A DNA stretch of 64,000 nt from Epithemia pelagica. Lineage: Eukaryota; Bacillariophyta; Bacillariophyceae; Surirellales; Surirellaceae. Location of the stretch: assembly GCA_946965045.2 (NCBI GenBank), contig OX337238.1, positions 1,736,001 through 1,800,000 on the forward strand, given 5' to 3'. Both the position numbers and the translations under genes were made by a program. The notes beneath the pieces were generated by a model. It was not told the origin of the DNA, made no database searches, and worked only from the letters and a program-made list of their open reading frames with translations. This document shows, one piece after another, positions 10,404-23,300 of the stretch (position 1 is the stretch's first letter; each line of letters opens with the position of its first letter).

Positions 10404-10872
10404 ACATTCCACCGACCCAATACCAGTTCCAGCCAGCACCATGTCACACAAAATATTGTATTATACGTTCGTTTGTTAAAATACGGAATCATTTTTGCAT
10501 TGGTCTTATAATATGTGGGACGTTTGTGACAGTTTAAAGAAGAGTGCCATCCATTGTTAGCGACGACTACCACAGCCGCGGAAGTAGGCGAATTGACTAT
10601 TTCCATTAGCTCATCACCCAGTGTCAACGGTTAGGGTTAAGTTTTTTTTGTTACACAACGGGAGGGTACCTTTGTTCGTCCGTCATCTGAAAGGAAAAAT
10701 TGTCTCGTGTTTAGTTCGGATAAATTAGGCTATAGAAGGAATCCCTGGATCCAGGGCATAACGCTCTATCAGACAAAAGGGTGGTGGAAAAGGATGATAT
10801 CGACGACAAAGGCTTCTGTCTTGCACGAAGGAATTCTTGTCATCAAGCGAATGTTTGAGGTTGTTGTGCAGG
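10404..10872. other. Intergenic, nothing recognised
   Basis: A/T-rich spacer between convergent genes. A minus-strand open frame at 10259-10627 mostly shadows the nuclease gene and is not credible. Confidence 0.5.
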
Positions 10873-11913
10873 TTACAAAAAGAGGCGCAAAAAGAGTTCG
10901 GTAGTATCATTACCCAACGCTTGGGCAAGGGCTTCCATTCGGTTGCTTTTTCGAGAAGACTTACAATAGCAAGAACAAGGACGACCTAGAGAGGCCCCGC
11001 AGCAATCTTGATGATTCTTTTCACAGCGAGGTGCCAGGGGAGACGCGAGGTTGCTGTTGTTGTTGTTGTAGTGAGGGGCAACAAATTTATCTCCTGTTGT
11101 ACTACCACCCGAAAAATTTCGAACAAGAACGGGTGGTGCTTGTTGATAGAAGAGTACATGACTCTGTTCTTGTCGACCGCTGGTAGCCGTTCCTCCAAAC
11201 GCGGGAGAGGATGAGACGCTTGGTGGGCTCATCATGATGTTCGGCATAGGAGCGGTGACATTTGGCGGTACCACCACGGTACTGGTACTAGTACTAGCGG
11301 TTGCATACAGTGTCCTGGAATGTTGGTGCTGCTCATCCAAGACTAGAGCTGGTTCAGGGACTTCCTGGTATGTGGGTGAAAAGACTGTTGCTGGTGACAA
11401 GAAAAATGATCAGTGGGCTTGAGGCATGCCAGGAGTGTTAGCGTCATACCTGCTTTCTTCCTCTCGACATCGCGATTCTTGTTTTTCTTGTTGATGATCA
11501 TCTTGATGGGGCAGCTGACATGTGTGTTCCTCTTTTCCATCTCCCTGACTATCTTGATCTTGTGGTTCTTGTTCGTACTTCTCCTTCCATTCCGCGAGCT
11601 CCCGCTCATAGCGGATTTTTTCTTGTTTGCCCATAAGTTGAAACTGTTCCTTTTGTTCCCGGTCCAACTGTTTCCACTTGGCGGCAATTGTTCGGGCCAT
11701 TTCGGCAAATCCCATTTTTCCATGACCATTCCGAGGAACTCCCTCTGGCCGAACTGGTCGGTTGGCCAAGAGGATTTGTCATTCCTGTTGAAAGAAAAAG
11801 TTGTATCCACACAAGGGTCGCTTGGGTTTGGACACGAGGCAGCTATTACTTGTACTGATGGTTGCGCTGCTCTTCTTGGTCTTCTCGATCAAACTTCCAG
11901 CTTCCGGCTTCAT
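10873..11913 (-). pseudogene. HMG-box protein gene, two exons, one in-frame TGA in the HMG box
   Basis: Reading minus from the ATG at 11913, a short Lys/Ser-rich leader runs into a clear HMG box: PKRPLCGYNFFFQQE, a TGA at 11779-11781 (codon 45), then QILLANRP and, about 22 residues later, FAEMARTIAAKWKQLD with KIRYERELAEWKEKY. HMG boxes normally have Arg where the TGA sits (FFxxERxxIL), so CGA to TGA is the simplest explanation. Exon 1 would end at 11450 (AGCAG|GTATGACGCTAAC). An acceptor ...CATTCCAG|G at 11315 keeps the frame into exon 2 (11314-10873), a Ser/Thr/Pro/Asn-rich tail with a Cys cluster (CCGASLGRPCSCYC). No intron can remove the TGA without losing the box. It would be a 301-residue DNA-bending chromatin or transcription protein if read through. 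The acceptor choice is an inference. Confidence 0.75.
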
Positions 11914-13418
11914 ATTATTTTCTGTCTTTTTCTAAATCTCCGTGGACGATATGTCAGAAGCCGATGGAAGACGCTTTGTGAAATCAAAGTCCCAAATGAC
12001 TTGTGCGTTTTCTTCTTGATCGAAACGAAAGAAGTGCTCCAAACAAAACACAGCACAAGTCATCCACCGCAAAGAAATTAATGATGATGGCAGGTAGGCT
12101 GGGTATAGTACAACAGTTAACCAGTGACGAGTTCATGGTTCAAACGTCTCACTTTTCGACATAATGAAAGCAGACAGCATACACTAAATTGCATAAATAG
12201 TAGTAAATAGGTCAGAGGTGCGTATGCGATCTGGATTCTCTGGATTCGCGCTGGCCACATGCTATGCGGATAGGAAATCCCGCTGGATCAGCGGACCGCA
12301 TATCTTCAAGCATCCACCGCCAGTCTAGCCAGAGGAGTTAATGTCTAAGTCTACGAGAGCCTCAGGAATCAGGAATAGTACAATAGCTACCTAGCTAGTC
12401 GTCGTAGTCATCCAATGCACGAGGTGGAAAGTAAGACTATTGAAAATTGAAAGACAAGAAATTCCTGTCTTTTTTCAAGAAATGGCGTTCAATGACGCTC
12501 CCAGCACTATTCCAAGGCAATTTGGGTCTAAACGAAGCTTTAATTTAGGCTTCACCACAGCGTATACCGGAGTCACGACGACTCAGTTAATGAAAGGATA
12601 GTGCCCAAAAAGACGGGATGGTTCCCAAAGAGGGTGGTTCATCTCTACTCACAAAATGTATTTAAAGACATGTGTCTCCTCCAGAATCTCATTCTGAGAG
12701 GAATCCTGGTGATCTGCTTCGAGTAGAAGAGTTACAGAAAGAGAGTTCCTTTCATCAGACTGCATTTGTGTTGCTTTTGGCCTTCTAGCATTTGCATAGG
12801 GACAAACATTGCTGGTTATTGAAACATAACCATTGTGTGATGAGGCTTCTTCAGGTGTCATCATTTTCCATCTTTCATAACTCGGTTCTGTTGTAATCGT
12901 CATTTTTCACTCGCTCGCATACAATGTGAAGCTGGGGAGTTCCGACATCCATGTCATGGTGTCTTATTGAGTTATTACAACTAGGAGTAGGTGCAAGAAG
13001 TTCTACATTAGGAGAACTAGCTAGGGACGCCGAAAGACTGGGTTACAAAAAGACTGCCTTTGTTTCGATGGGTGCGGCTCGGATCAGCACAAAATCCAAT
13101 AACTGCAAGTCTCACTAGAAGCTGTTCGGACTAGCGGCTCCCCATAACATGGCAAAGGGGACCCAGGGGACACTTCACACTTACATTTTCTACTTTTCAT
13201 ACTTCTCTACGAGTACGAGCTCGTATTATCTACGAGTATCGAGTATTGAGCATGAAATGGTGGGTGATCGTGGATCTTGTTACTTAAACTTGACCATTGA
13301 AGAAATTGAAAGGGAAGTTGGACCAATGTATTGTTGATAGGATAGTCGATAAGTTACGACCTACGACCGACCAGATTCATCTCCACCTATCACCTATTAG
13401 GAAAGCGTCTTTTTTAGA

Positions 13419-13464
13419 CTTCCCACTTCCCACTTCCCGCTCCACCTCCCACCTCCCACCTCCA
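13419..13464. repeat. CCCACTT / CCCACCT short tandem tract
   Basis: Seven-base units CTTCCCA then CTCCCAC repeat imperfectly about six times. Confidence 0.7.
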
Positions 13465-13578
13465 CTACTCATTACTCTGTACTGTTGTTGTTATGTGTCA
13501 TGTCCTACTACTCGGACCTCGACGACGAGTATGTCCAGAATCCAGACTAGAACGAAGATGACGGGGACTTTTTCGCCC

Positions 13579-13607
13579 CTCCCCATTCCCCATTCCCCAT
13601 TCCCCAT
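13579..13607. repeat. CCCCATT tandem repeat
   Basis: Four near-perfect CCCCATT units in a row. Confidence 0.75.
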
Positions 13608-13697
13608 GCGCCCAATGCCCACATGATAATATTATTGTATACTGCATACTCGTACCCTCGTCCCTCGTAGGACAGGAGACATAATACATAATAGATA

Positions 13698-13714
13698 CTA
13701 CTCCTAGCTCCTAG
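13698..13714. repeat. Dispersed 17-mer, inverted copy
   Basis: Exact reverse complement of the 17-mer at 1792-1808 and 58629-58645. Confidence 0.7.
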
Positions 13715-13868
13715 TATTACTACGCGGAAGAGGTTTACTCGTAGTTTTAAGTTTTGATTCGCTGGACTCGATAAACGGCAATGCGGGAATTATGAATTGG
13801 TTGGGAAGGGGTATACCACTTCTTTGAAACTCCTTGGGCTTTCCCGGCCAGGAAGTGGAGACATCATG

Positions 13869-14796
13869 TTAATCATCGTTCTTGTTTCCGAAACGTTCAT
13901 CGAGAACACCATCGTTGTCGAAGGCTGTCGTTGGGATTGCGGCGACATCTTGTCGAAAGACGCAGGAAAATCCAGAATCGCCTGGACTCATATGATACAC
14001 GTTGATAAAGCCGCCCGACGACCCATCACGAAATGTTGCGTATCGAATGGCTTCGACAGCCAAACGTACAGCCTGCTGCTTTGTAAACGAAGGCGACATT
14101 CGGTCTTTGTTTTGTTGCTGGTGACGATCCACAACACCTAAAGCAAACGTACTCCCGGATCCAACTGAAAACATATCACCCTCAATCCGAGTTCCCAGAT
14201 TGTCAACGTAGAAAAGATGAGGGTGCGAGTTCTGACCATCACCATCTTCGTCGTAGCCCATAATCATGCTGCCTACAGACAACTCCAGCCCTCGCATTCC
14301 ATACAAGTAGTTGGAAAGCAACCGGCTTGCGCGTGCCACAGACATTCGTTTTCCTTGAGGATGAAGTGCTTCATACAACGCTGCCTCGGCCGCAAGCTTC
14401 CGAATCCAGTACGAACAGTCTGCCGCACCACCTGCCATTGTACCTAATAGCTTGGGATGTATGGGAAGCACCTTTTGTACTGTTTTGCTTCCGATGAATG
14501 TCCCCAAACTCGCACGAGAGTCCACCGCCACAACAATACCACCCTTCAGTGAGCGAAACAGAATCGACAAAGGTTCAGCGAATCCATAAAATTGTGTCTA
14601 AAACAGGCGATGCCATGACATGGTGACTTACATGATACAGGAATGCAAGAGTGGTAGTTCCATGGGCGAACAGTAATGGTGGAGTCGGTTTCCTCATGTC
14701 GATTGGTCCAAATGACTCGATTTTTTGTGAAGGTACTGGATGTGCGCCTAGATGAGATCCACCAATGCTGCATGGAAGTGAACTAGCTTGATTCAT
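13869..14796 (-). CDS. PSMB5: 20S proteasome beta5 (chymotrypsin-like) subunit precursor
   Basis: Exon 1 (14796-14632) encodes a propeptide ending in FAHG, then the mature N-terminus TTTLAF with catalytic Thr1 at 14656-14658. An 88-bp intron (14631-14544, donor GTAAGT, acceptor TGAAG) joins TTTLAFLYH to GGIVVAVDSRASLGTF in exon 2. Exon 2 also carries LLGTMAGGAADCSYW, LSNYLYGMRGLELSVGSMI, YYVD-like FYVDNLGTRIEGDMFSVGSG and GGFINVYHM, all beta5 hallmarks. Asp and Lys of the active site are present (VDSRA, SKTVQKVLP). With the ATG at 14796 the protein is 279 residues with a 46-residue propeptide. An upstream in-frame ATG at 14916 would add a hydrophobic leader and seems less likely. It acts in the 26S proteasome core. 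The frame of exon 1 continues without a stop into the upstream XRN1 gene (see finding). Confidence 0.93.
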
Positions 14797-14916
14797 CTGC
14801 ACATTGTTCTCGGAAAGTCCATTGTTCTGCCGTTGGCGTAGGTCAAATATTGTGGCAGCCGCAGAAGCACCGTTCACCATCCAAGCCGCAGTCACGAGCA
14901 ACCCGAAAGTCAACAT

Positions 14917-17900
14917 ATGTATTCCCTTTCGTTTCACATGTCGTAAATGCGAAGTAGTGCTTATACTATGATAAGGCTTTCGCTCGAATCTTGGACATGA
15001 AGAAGTCATTGAAGGATGACACACGACACCAGTGGCACCTCGGGGGGCACGGTGAAAACTTGTTGTTGAAGCCCCTTTTCTCGTCCAATCGAGTGCTCTT
15101 GAAGAAGAGAAAGAGGCCGTTGGTCGCGTCCATGTGGAAAACCCTCGGGCCATCGCCTTCGTTTGATTCGAGTACTGGGCCGTCTCAGCCGAACCTACCG
15201 ATTCTTTCAAATTTCCAATGCGATTTTGTTTTTGATCCATAACGGAAATGGTGGATCTGGTAGTTCCTCGGTTGACTGGTTTGGCAGCGCGATAGGGGTC
15301 TTTTTCCAACAACGCAGGTAGATTAACCAAACGGCGATCTTCTCGCACAGGTTTCCATGTTGTAACAAACAAAGGGACGTCCACTTCAAATTTCGAATAA
15401 AGCTTACCCATTACCGATCCCGTAGAACCCCTCTCCTTATTCTCGAAGTTTGCAATCTCGGAAGCTTCACCAGGAATTTTTGATTTAATGGTATGAACTC
15501 GTTTCAGTGGGCGCACCGACAAGAGAATCTCAGAGGGCGATGTCGATGGAAGATTGGTTGTACTTCCCCGCCGCGATGACGATGACTGCGACGATTGAGG
15601 AGCATCCGTATTTTGCTCTACCAGTGCAGCATCGTCGGTAACACCCGCAATGGACAAACCTCCTGTGCCCGTCAGTTTCCCACCCTTTCTGTACGCTTTG
15701 ATAATCGATTTGATTCTCGTCTTTCTGTCCTCAGCTTCTTGTCCAGTCCAAACTCTCAAACGTTGTTCCTCTCCCATTTTGGTACTGGATTTCCCTCGAA
15801 TCTCTCGACGTGCATCGGAAACGGCCGTAACAAAGGCCTCCGTCATGAAGGGGTAGTTAATGTACACACAGGTTCCAATGAGATGTTCGGCCATCGATTC
15901 TAACAACATGGATTTTGACATGACCGACTCGGGTAATTCATTACGCATATTCAATAAAGCTGTCTGGTATCGACTTCCCGTACCATGGACATTGACCCTG
16001 ACTAACCGGCGTTTCATTCCAGTGATAGTTCCATCCCGCAGTGTAGGGAGACCGTCCAATGGAATTTCGACATTTGGTTGCAACATGGGCTTAAATCTTG
16101 GTGGATGCATACCTTGACGGGCACTTGTATTCTTGTACCGCCAATGCGATTTGGAAAAGGGCACACGAACTGTTGTGCAGTTTTCCACTCCACCAAACTG
16201 AGGGTATAGCGGATTCAATGGTTCCAATTCACCCACAGAGTCATTCCGCTTAATTGCTTTCTTCTGGTAGTCGACATTCTCGGAACTGTAAAAGACAACG
16301 GCCTGATCAACCGAATTCCGATCAACTTCCTCCTTGGTAAGTTGCCCCTGCTGATTAATTTGAGACGCGGCGTTTCGCAACTTTTGCGAGTCAATAAAGG
16401 GAAGCAACACCACGGCTTCCCAGGGCCATCGCTTCCCATTCATGTCCACCGTAAAGGATTGTGGATAAAACTCAATCAAGGGAGAATCGGCATCTCGCAT
16501 GAGACTGCGGTATGGTTGTGGAAGGATATGCGCATGCGATGCGGGCATACAAGCCAACAATTGCTCAAAGGGCAGAAGCGGTTCGCCCTTTGCAAAGCGA
16601 ATTTCCTTCTTGAGCAAGTGTTCCAGATTGGTTAAATCACTCATCATGGGACCGTAATGGTAGGGATAAAACCATTCCCAACTGGCTGGTTCATCATGGT
16701 AATAGTACTTCAGCGTCCAGACCAGTCCTTCAATGTAGGCCTTGCGCAAAGCCAAGTGCTTGTCCTTGTCAAAGGGTGAAAATCCAAACTTGTCCGCATA
16801 ATAACGACCCTTAAAGTCCTTGTCATCAATGGTATCTTTCATGGCACTCGTGGTCACGTTGTTTGCCATTTTCACGACTTTGTTCTTGTCTTTCTCTTGT
16901 CGATTTTGGTCCTTCTTCTTCTTCTTCTTCTTATTTTTCTCCAATGACACCTCCTCATTGCCTTCAACACTGTCGGTATTCTTGGTTCCTGCTGGATTCT
17001 GGATGGAAAATCGAAATACACGGCCAATGCGATTCAATAATCCTTCTTGTTCGCGTTCATCGTCCTCCTCTTCTTCCATTTTAGATCCCGTCGTGTCGTC
17101 TTCCTCCCGACGACGGGACGTGGCTTGGACTGTGGCCGCTTCCATGACTGAGGTCAAATTAGTGGCCGACAATGACGAGGACATGACAGGGACAAAGTCA
17201 TTGGTCGGATTCTTTCCCCCACTCTGAAGACGACGAGACAATGGCGTGCTTACATCGACCGCCGTTTGAGCGGCCGCTGTTGCCACGGCATTGGCGGCTC
17301 CTTCTGCCACCAATGCTCGATATCGTTCTCGATCAGCCCGTTCTTTGGATTCCAAGATATCATCTTCGGGTGTCATGGAATGCCCCCATTGTGCTTCGAG
17401 ACGACGGATTTGTTCCATATCGGTGGTGGAGTCCTTAAAGGCATGATAATTGGATTCGTACGATCCAATGTGTTGAAAAAAGGCTTGTAAGCGATCGCCG
17501 GAAACAATGGATCCCGCATGCGTCAAGTAGGGCGGCGGGGGAAGAACAAGGTCTTGTTGTTTGTCAGTGCTTTTACGTGATGATTGCTGTTGCTTTTGCC
17601 GCCTTTTGACTTCTTGCTGGTACTCTTGCATCCATCCCTGTCTCAATTGACGGTAGGAATAAAAGAGTAAATCAAAGGCGTCATCGCCAATGTCCATGGC
17701 CGGTAAGGAAGGCAAAAAGTCATTGCCGACCAAAAAGGTTAAAAAAACAAAATCATCAATTGTTGCTTCCAAGTCGTAGGGGGATTCGGGAACGACATTG
17801 GAAGTACCAAATTCCAAGGCCAAATAATCGCGCAACACATTCATGTGCAAAAATTCAAAATGCGCATTGTGCAAATACAAGGCCAAATCCCAGCGAGCAG

Positions 17901-19296
17901 ACGACGCAGTCGCAGGAACAGACGAGGAGGAGACACCTTCTTGATCCTTATCTTCTTCGTCTTTGGTATCATCCTCCGGTCCAAACTGTTCTTCTTCGTA
18001 GTTTGTACGTGCCATGTCAATTCGATTTTGTCGTGCTTGGCGAAGTCGAGGATCAAAAATTACCCGTTCGCGCAAAAGCAGCAAATTTGGTTCATGAGTA
18101 GCCAATCCTAAGACGATTAAATCACCATCTTGTCCGACAATGCAATGACGCAAATTGGGATTGTAATCCTCCAAAGCCTGTTGACAACGAATAAAGTGCA
18201 AAATCTTGTGTTCGCCTTCACCAGGAACATTGGGACCGGAAAAAATGACGGTCAAATCTTTCCAGGCTGGATCGGTCGAGATTTTGCGTTGAATAAAGTG
18301 TTCCAAATGTTGCGTACACCGATCGAAAAAGGGAGTTCCGGGCGTAATTTCATTGGAATGAAAAGGGTGATGTTCGTCCGATTCTGTTTCTCTTTCTTGG
18401 TCGGTAGTAGAAGTTGTAGCCGATGGGTTCTTGGTGTGCTTGGGTTCGTCGTCCTTGTTGCTCGATTGTGAGGATCGTTGAAAGACGAGAGGTTTTTCGG
18501 TGGGCGAATCCATGGATTGTGTTTCAAATTTGCCGGTAAATCGCCAATCCGAATTGGCCGTACGAACCTGCCCTCTGTCATCCTCCTCTGCATTGTCGGT
18601 AGTAAAGGGATCCTTGTCATACGGATCGTCACCCGTGTTCTGTTGTTCCTGCTGCTCTTGCTCTTGTTGCTGCAACCAGTGGGCATCATACACCGTTTGT
18701 TCAATTTCGCCTTCCTTGGCCGATCGATAGCGACGTGCTCGTTGTTGATTGAGTTTGGCTCGAGGTGCGACACCATCAATGGCCAAATAAAGCAATTCAC
18801 GAGGCTGCGCCACATCCTTGACAATACGATCCAAATAATAGCACAAGTCGGCAAAGACGTCTTGTTCGGTTCGTTCGGTTGGTGGTGGTATCTCTGAGTC
18901 GGTCAAGATGGAGTCGAGGAGTGCCTCGGCTCGTTGGTCGCTAGTGCTGCTACTTGTTGTCGTTTTTTCAGCATTGTTATTGTGCGAACACCCATGAATG
19001 AATCCATTCATATCAATGTACAAACGATCAATGGGAGGAGGAAAGTGCCCACTGCAAGTCGACAATGGATCGGGAGGTGGCATGTACGTGCCTGGAAAGG
19101 GCAAGGGTGGAGAGGGAGGTGAATGATGGGAATTCGCGTCGTTGTCCTCGGCATTCCATTCCTCCTTCTCCTCCTGTTTCCCCTCCTCGTCTGGATAATG
19201 CTCTTGATAGGTTTCCGGTGACACACGTGATCCATGACGTTGAACCGTCAAGGGATAACGTTCGGACAACCAACGAAAAAATTTGGGAATGCCCAT
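14917..19296 (-). CDS. XRN1: XRN1-type 5'-3' exoribonuclease
   Basis: Starts with the family signature MGIPKFFRWLSERYPL at an ATG at 19296. XRN_N motifs follow: YIDMNGFIH (D95), YLAIDGVAPRAKLNQQRARRY (from residue 170, D174), FSGPNVPGEGEHKI (352-365), VGQDGDLIVLGL (D390, D392) and FLTFLVGNDFLPSLPAMDI. The helical domain has YIEGLVWTLKYYYHDEPASW and FEQLLACMPASHAHILP. After it come IPLDGLPTL and VYINYPFMTEAFVTAVSD, which resemble the XRN1-specific D1 region, so I prefer cytoplasmic XRN1 (mRNA decay after decapping) over nuclear XRN2. Low-complexity acidic insertions interrupt the N-terminal domain at about 25-85 and 205-310. The C-terminal tail is Ser/Thr/Arg-rich. No stop occurs in this frame until 14575, inside the beta5 intron. 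The true 3' end (intron plus stop, or overlap) is unknown, and 14917 is a conservative boundary. Confidence 0.88.
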
Positions 19297-20308
19297 CCTC
19301 CTTGTAGTATGGTCGGATTGGAACCAAAGCCTCGGACGGAATCAAAGCAACAACAGAACGGGCGATTCAAACGCTTTTGTTCGCAGTGTGAAGTGTCCAA
19401 TCTGGTGAGGTCGAACCCAAGAACAGCAGATCCAGCTGCTTTGTTGAGGGGAAAGGAGTCGATCCAAAGATACCAATGCTTCTTTCGTTTGTTCTAGTAC
19501 CGAGTCTTGTTGTTGTTGATGGCGTTCTTGTTCTTGTTCTTGTTCTTGTTCTTGTTGCTGCTGTCGTTGTTACTCTTGCTCTTCCTTTTGTGTGTTCCAA
19601 TAGTCTTTTTCGATTGGATCTTCCAGCAGGAGACGACATACAGCACACACGTTTGGTTTGGTGGCTTGGATTGGCTTTTACCACTCGATGGGGTCCAGCA
19701 ACAACAATTGGGAACCAACTAAACACCTCGATACTCTGCGATGCAACAACACGACACAAGAGAGAGGTAACGGAGATGGTATCGCTCTTGTCGTTGCCGT
19801 CGTCTTTCCTTTTCGCTATAGTTGAGATAAAATCTTGGGATCTTCTTCTTTATGCCGAGGCATGTCTACCTCCCAGCGAAGAAAATAGTGTGGTATGTGA
19901 GCTGAATTTTCATGACCCTTGTGACCACAAATCACCATCGCTGGGACGTACAGAGGCACAGCCACAAAGATACGTAGAACGGGTAGACGGACGGACAGGG
20001 AACCATCTGCCCTTCCTCGTTTGCTGCACGACCAAGACTCATGGGGAGCGCCAGCCTACGCGGAACGGCGAGAGGCCAAAACGAACCGAATGGAAGTCCT
20101 TGTGAGCTTCCGAGGAAGCAACTGTTGACTTTTTTCGCTCCCAAAGCTGCATAAAACAAAACAAAAAAGACAAAACGAAAACTGTAACGCACAACAAGCA
20201 ACCACAAACAATTATCTCTCCTTACTCTCCTTTCATCGAGCATCGAGTTACTTTTGTTTCGACAGGTATACAGCAGCGATTGCCTCAAACTTGCTCTGAG
20301 GAACAAGA
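19297..20308. other. Divergent intergenic region between XRN1 and the ABCA gene
   Basis: About 1 kb containing both promoters. A 209-codon plus ORF (19476-20105) is driven by a repeat-encoded Leu/Val run and is not credible. A simple repeat lies at 19522-19560. Confidence 0.55.
19522..19560. repeat. TTGTTC hexanucleotide repeat
   Basis: About six TTGTTC/TTCTTG units in tandem in the XRN1-ABCA spacer. Confidence 0.75.
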
Positions 20309-23300
20309 ATGAAACTTTCCAGAGACCATACACCACCCTACGACCATTCGGAACTGGAAGGTGTGGAAGTTGCTGCCGCTCCATCTTCTCCTAGCAACGA
20401 GTTGGATGTAGGTCCTGACAAAAGCAACGAGTTTCAAGATATCCCGCTCTCCACTGAATCGAACAACCAGCACCAGAATCAGGACGCAACGGTAACCAAA
20501 GAATGGAGCTCGACCGACATTCCTGTTGTTCCATGGCTGCGCCAATTGGCGTTTTGCTTACGCAAGAACAATCTCTTGATTGTAAGACGTCCCATCTTAT
20601 TGGGGATAATGGTACGTGAATGTGTTGGTTGTTGTGGATATGACAGAGTTTCTTGCAGAGCGGCGACCGTGAGGTCAGTTGAGACAATTAGGCTAACCCA
20701 AGTTTTGTGTGACGATGGTACTTGCAGGTGTTTAGCTCCATGTTGTCAGTTCTCTTGGCCTGGAATTGGGGCAAAGACGACGATGCATGGGATTTTGGAT
20801 CCGTCCCTCTCGACGTTTGTGGTACGGTCAATTATACGTACCATTCCTTGAACGAGGAGGGCAACGGCACTCGAGATTGGCGAGAGGAACACTCCATTCC
20901 CCTTTCCTACAACGAAGAATGGCGCGATGGAGCCAATGTAGCTATTGTCGGTACGTGTGACCATTCACATCAGGGTGGCGGGAAAGAGGAAAGGATGTCA
21001 AACGGAATCTCACGAGACTCTTACACCTCTACCGTGCATGACGAAACAGGTTTGGGACCAATGCTTTTGGCCATTTGTGTCTTTCTGTACATGCAAACGG
21101 AACTTGAAATGAAACTGTTGGGTGTTCTGCGATCATTGGGTGTTCGAGAAGGTGTTTATTGGGCCAGTTGGTGGATTCCCTTTGTCATCATTTCTATCGT
21201 CAATGCTCTGTTGGGCGCCATTACCGCTAAACTGATTGACAATGTTCATGTATTTCAATCCACGTCTTTTGGATCAATCTTTGTATCGATCTTTTTCCTC
21301 AATGTGGCCCTGGTCGGTGGCTCCTTTCTGTTGGTGGCCATGGCGGGGGGTTTGCGATCGGTAGCTGCTCTGTGTATCTTGATCATGGTCTTGGCCACCT
21401 GGATTCCCTATATTGCGGTGTCGGCCAAAAGCGATATTCCAAATCATGCCATTGATGTCAACTGGAATTGGTGGTATCCTCCCAGTGGTCTGTTTTGGGT
21501 GAATGGAAATACGGTGCGTGATGTCGAATCGATTCGTTGCTATTACGTGAAAGTCGTCGATTGTCTCATGATTTGTCAAATGCTTGTTGTTGCTGATGGT
21601 GCCACTATAGTCCTTTGCCACTCTCAACTTTATTTGGGACGAAAACTGGACCAATCCCGAACCAGAGTCGATTGAAGTTGAGTCCTGTCAAGTCCCTCTC
21701 ATGTCGGCTTCCGAAGCACGATTTCTGAAAACTCCAGAAGAGCGACAGGAGGTGGAACCAGATGAATATTATATGGGATGCTACTTTTCGGCAGGATATG
21801 GAAGCTATGCGTCATCTCAGGTATGCAGGATCACCTCAGAGTGTCGTCAATGGCCCATAAGTATTGCGAAACTCACAGGTTTTGTGTTTATCCTCGTTCA
21901 GAATAGCGGAATAGCGAACTTCTTACTCCACGCGATCCCTCATATGCAGTTCACTTTGATTTGGGGAAACTTTCTGGGGTATACGGGTATGCACCATCGT
22001 GAATTTGGCCTGAAACACTTGTCGATGAGTTCTGAAACTCTCGCACGGCGTTCGATTGATCCCTTGGACGACGAATTGAGTCTCGGTACTTCCTTGTATG
22101 AGCAGGGAACCACGTTGTTTCGCTTTTATGTGATGGGATCCCGTGGCTCTCGAGTCCCTTTACAATTGTCCAGCCGCCAATCTTTCTGATTCCTTTTGTT
22201 CTAGTTTGGAATACAATCAATGCCAAGGATCTGAAGAAACGGAATCGCTTACCAGCAATGCCATGATTGGCATTATGCTCGCGTTTACCACTGTCTACAT
22301 GTTGCTGGCCGCTTACTGGATACAAGTGGTGCCGAGTGGGGTACGTGTTGGTTTCGTGGTTGTGATTGAATTTCAATTTCTCCATGCCCTGACGACTTGT
22401 TCCCTTTGTCTACTTATGTCTTCTCTTTTTTTAATGATCAGAATGGAGCAGTGCAGCCCTTTTATTTTCCTTTCTTGCGTCGTTATTGGTTTGGAGCTGC
22501 ACGAGCCAAACGTGATGGCGTCCAACCCGGTGGGACCGGAGTATCTACTACGGGCATATCCAAGATTTATGGGGAAAACCACGCAGTTGATAATGTCGAT
22601 GTTTCGTTGGCTGTCGGGGAAGTGACTGCCTTGCTTGGTACGTTTTCACGACAACTGGTTGGTTTTGATTGGATCTGGATGTATACTCATGAACGCTCCA
22701 TGTTTAGGACACAATGGCGCCGGGAAAACGACCCTCTCTCACATGCTTTGCTGTGAGACGGAACCAACTGGCGGGTCGGCGTCAATCTTTGGTCTCTCCG
22801 CTTCCAAGGACAAATACATAGTTCGACAGTTGGTTGGTGTTTGCAAACAAGACGACTACTTGTACCCCAACTTGTCGGCTCGAGAACATTTGGAGCTATT
22901 CGCAGGTCTTCGAGGCGTGTCCGATGCTGACATGGGAACAATGGTGCAACAATGGTTGGAAAGCGTGGATCTGGACCTCGTCCAGGATAGCCGTGCCGGT
23001 GGATTTTCGGGTGGAATGAAGCGTCGTCTTTCCGTCGCTTGTTCGGTACGTGTTAGCAGAACCAAGGAGAACCTTTGTATTTTGTTTCTTTGCATCTAAC
23101 CGTTGAATGTTCAATGCCCATTGTGTTTCCTTTCCTGCTTTTCCATAGACCATTGGGGATCGACCGCTGATTGTATTAGACGAACCAACAACTGGAATGG
23201 ATCCTGTGTCACGTCGTTTTGTATGGAAGCACATTTATGGTATCAAGGATGGACGCGTGGTTCTCCTCGTAAGTTTGGAAATGACTGTTGGCCTGCGTAT

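Larger units (their letters stand above)
11914..13868. other. Long intergenic region with simple repeats
   Basis: No supported gene. An 84-codon minus ORF (12649-12903) has an ATG but no recognisable content. The region contains pyrimidine-rich short tandem repeats and one copy of the dispersed 17-mer (13698-13714). Confidence 0.5.

Noticed and set aside
12649-12903. 84-codon minus-strand ORF with ATG
   Set aside because: Isolated, no motif, no splice signals linking it to a gene.
19476-20105. 209-codon plus-strand ORF between XRN1 and ABCA
   Set aside because: Begins in a TTGTTC repeat that encodes a Leu/Val run; the remainder has no domain-like pattern and lies in a promoter region.
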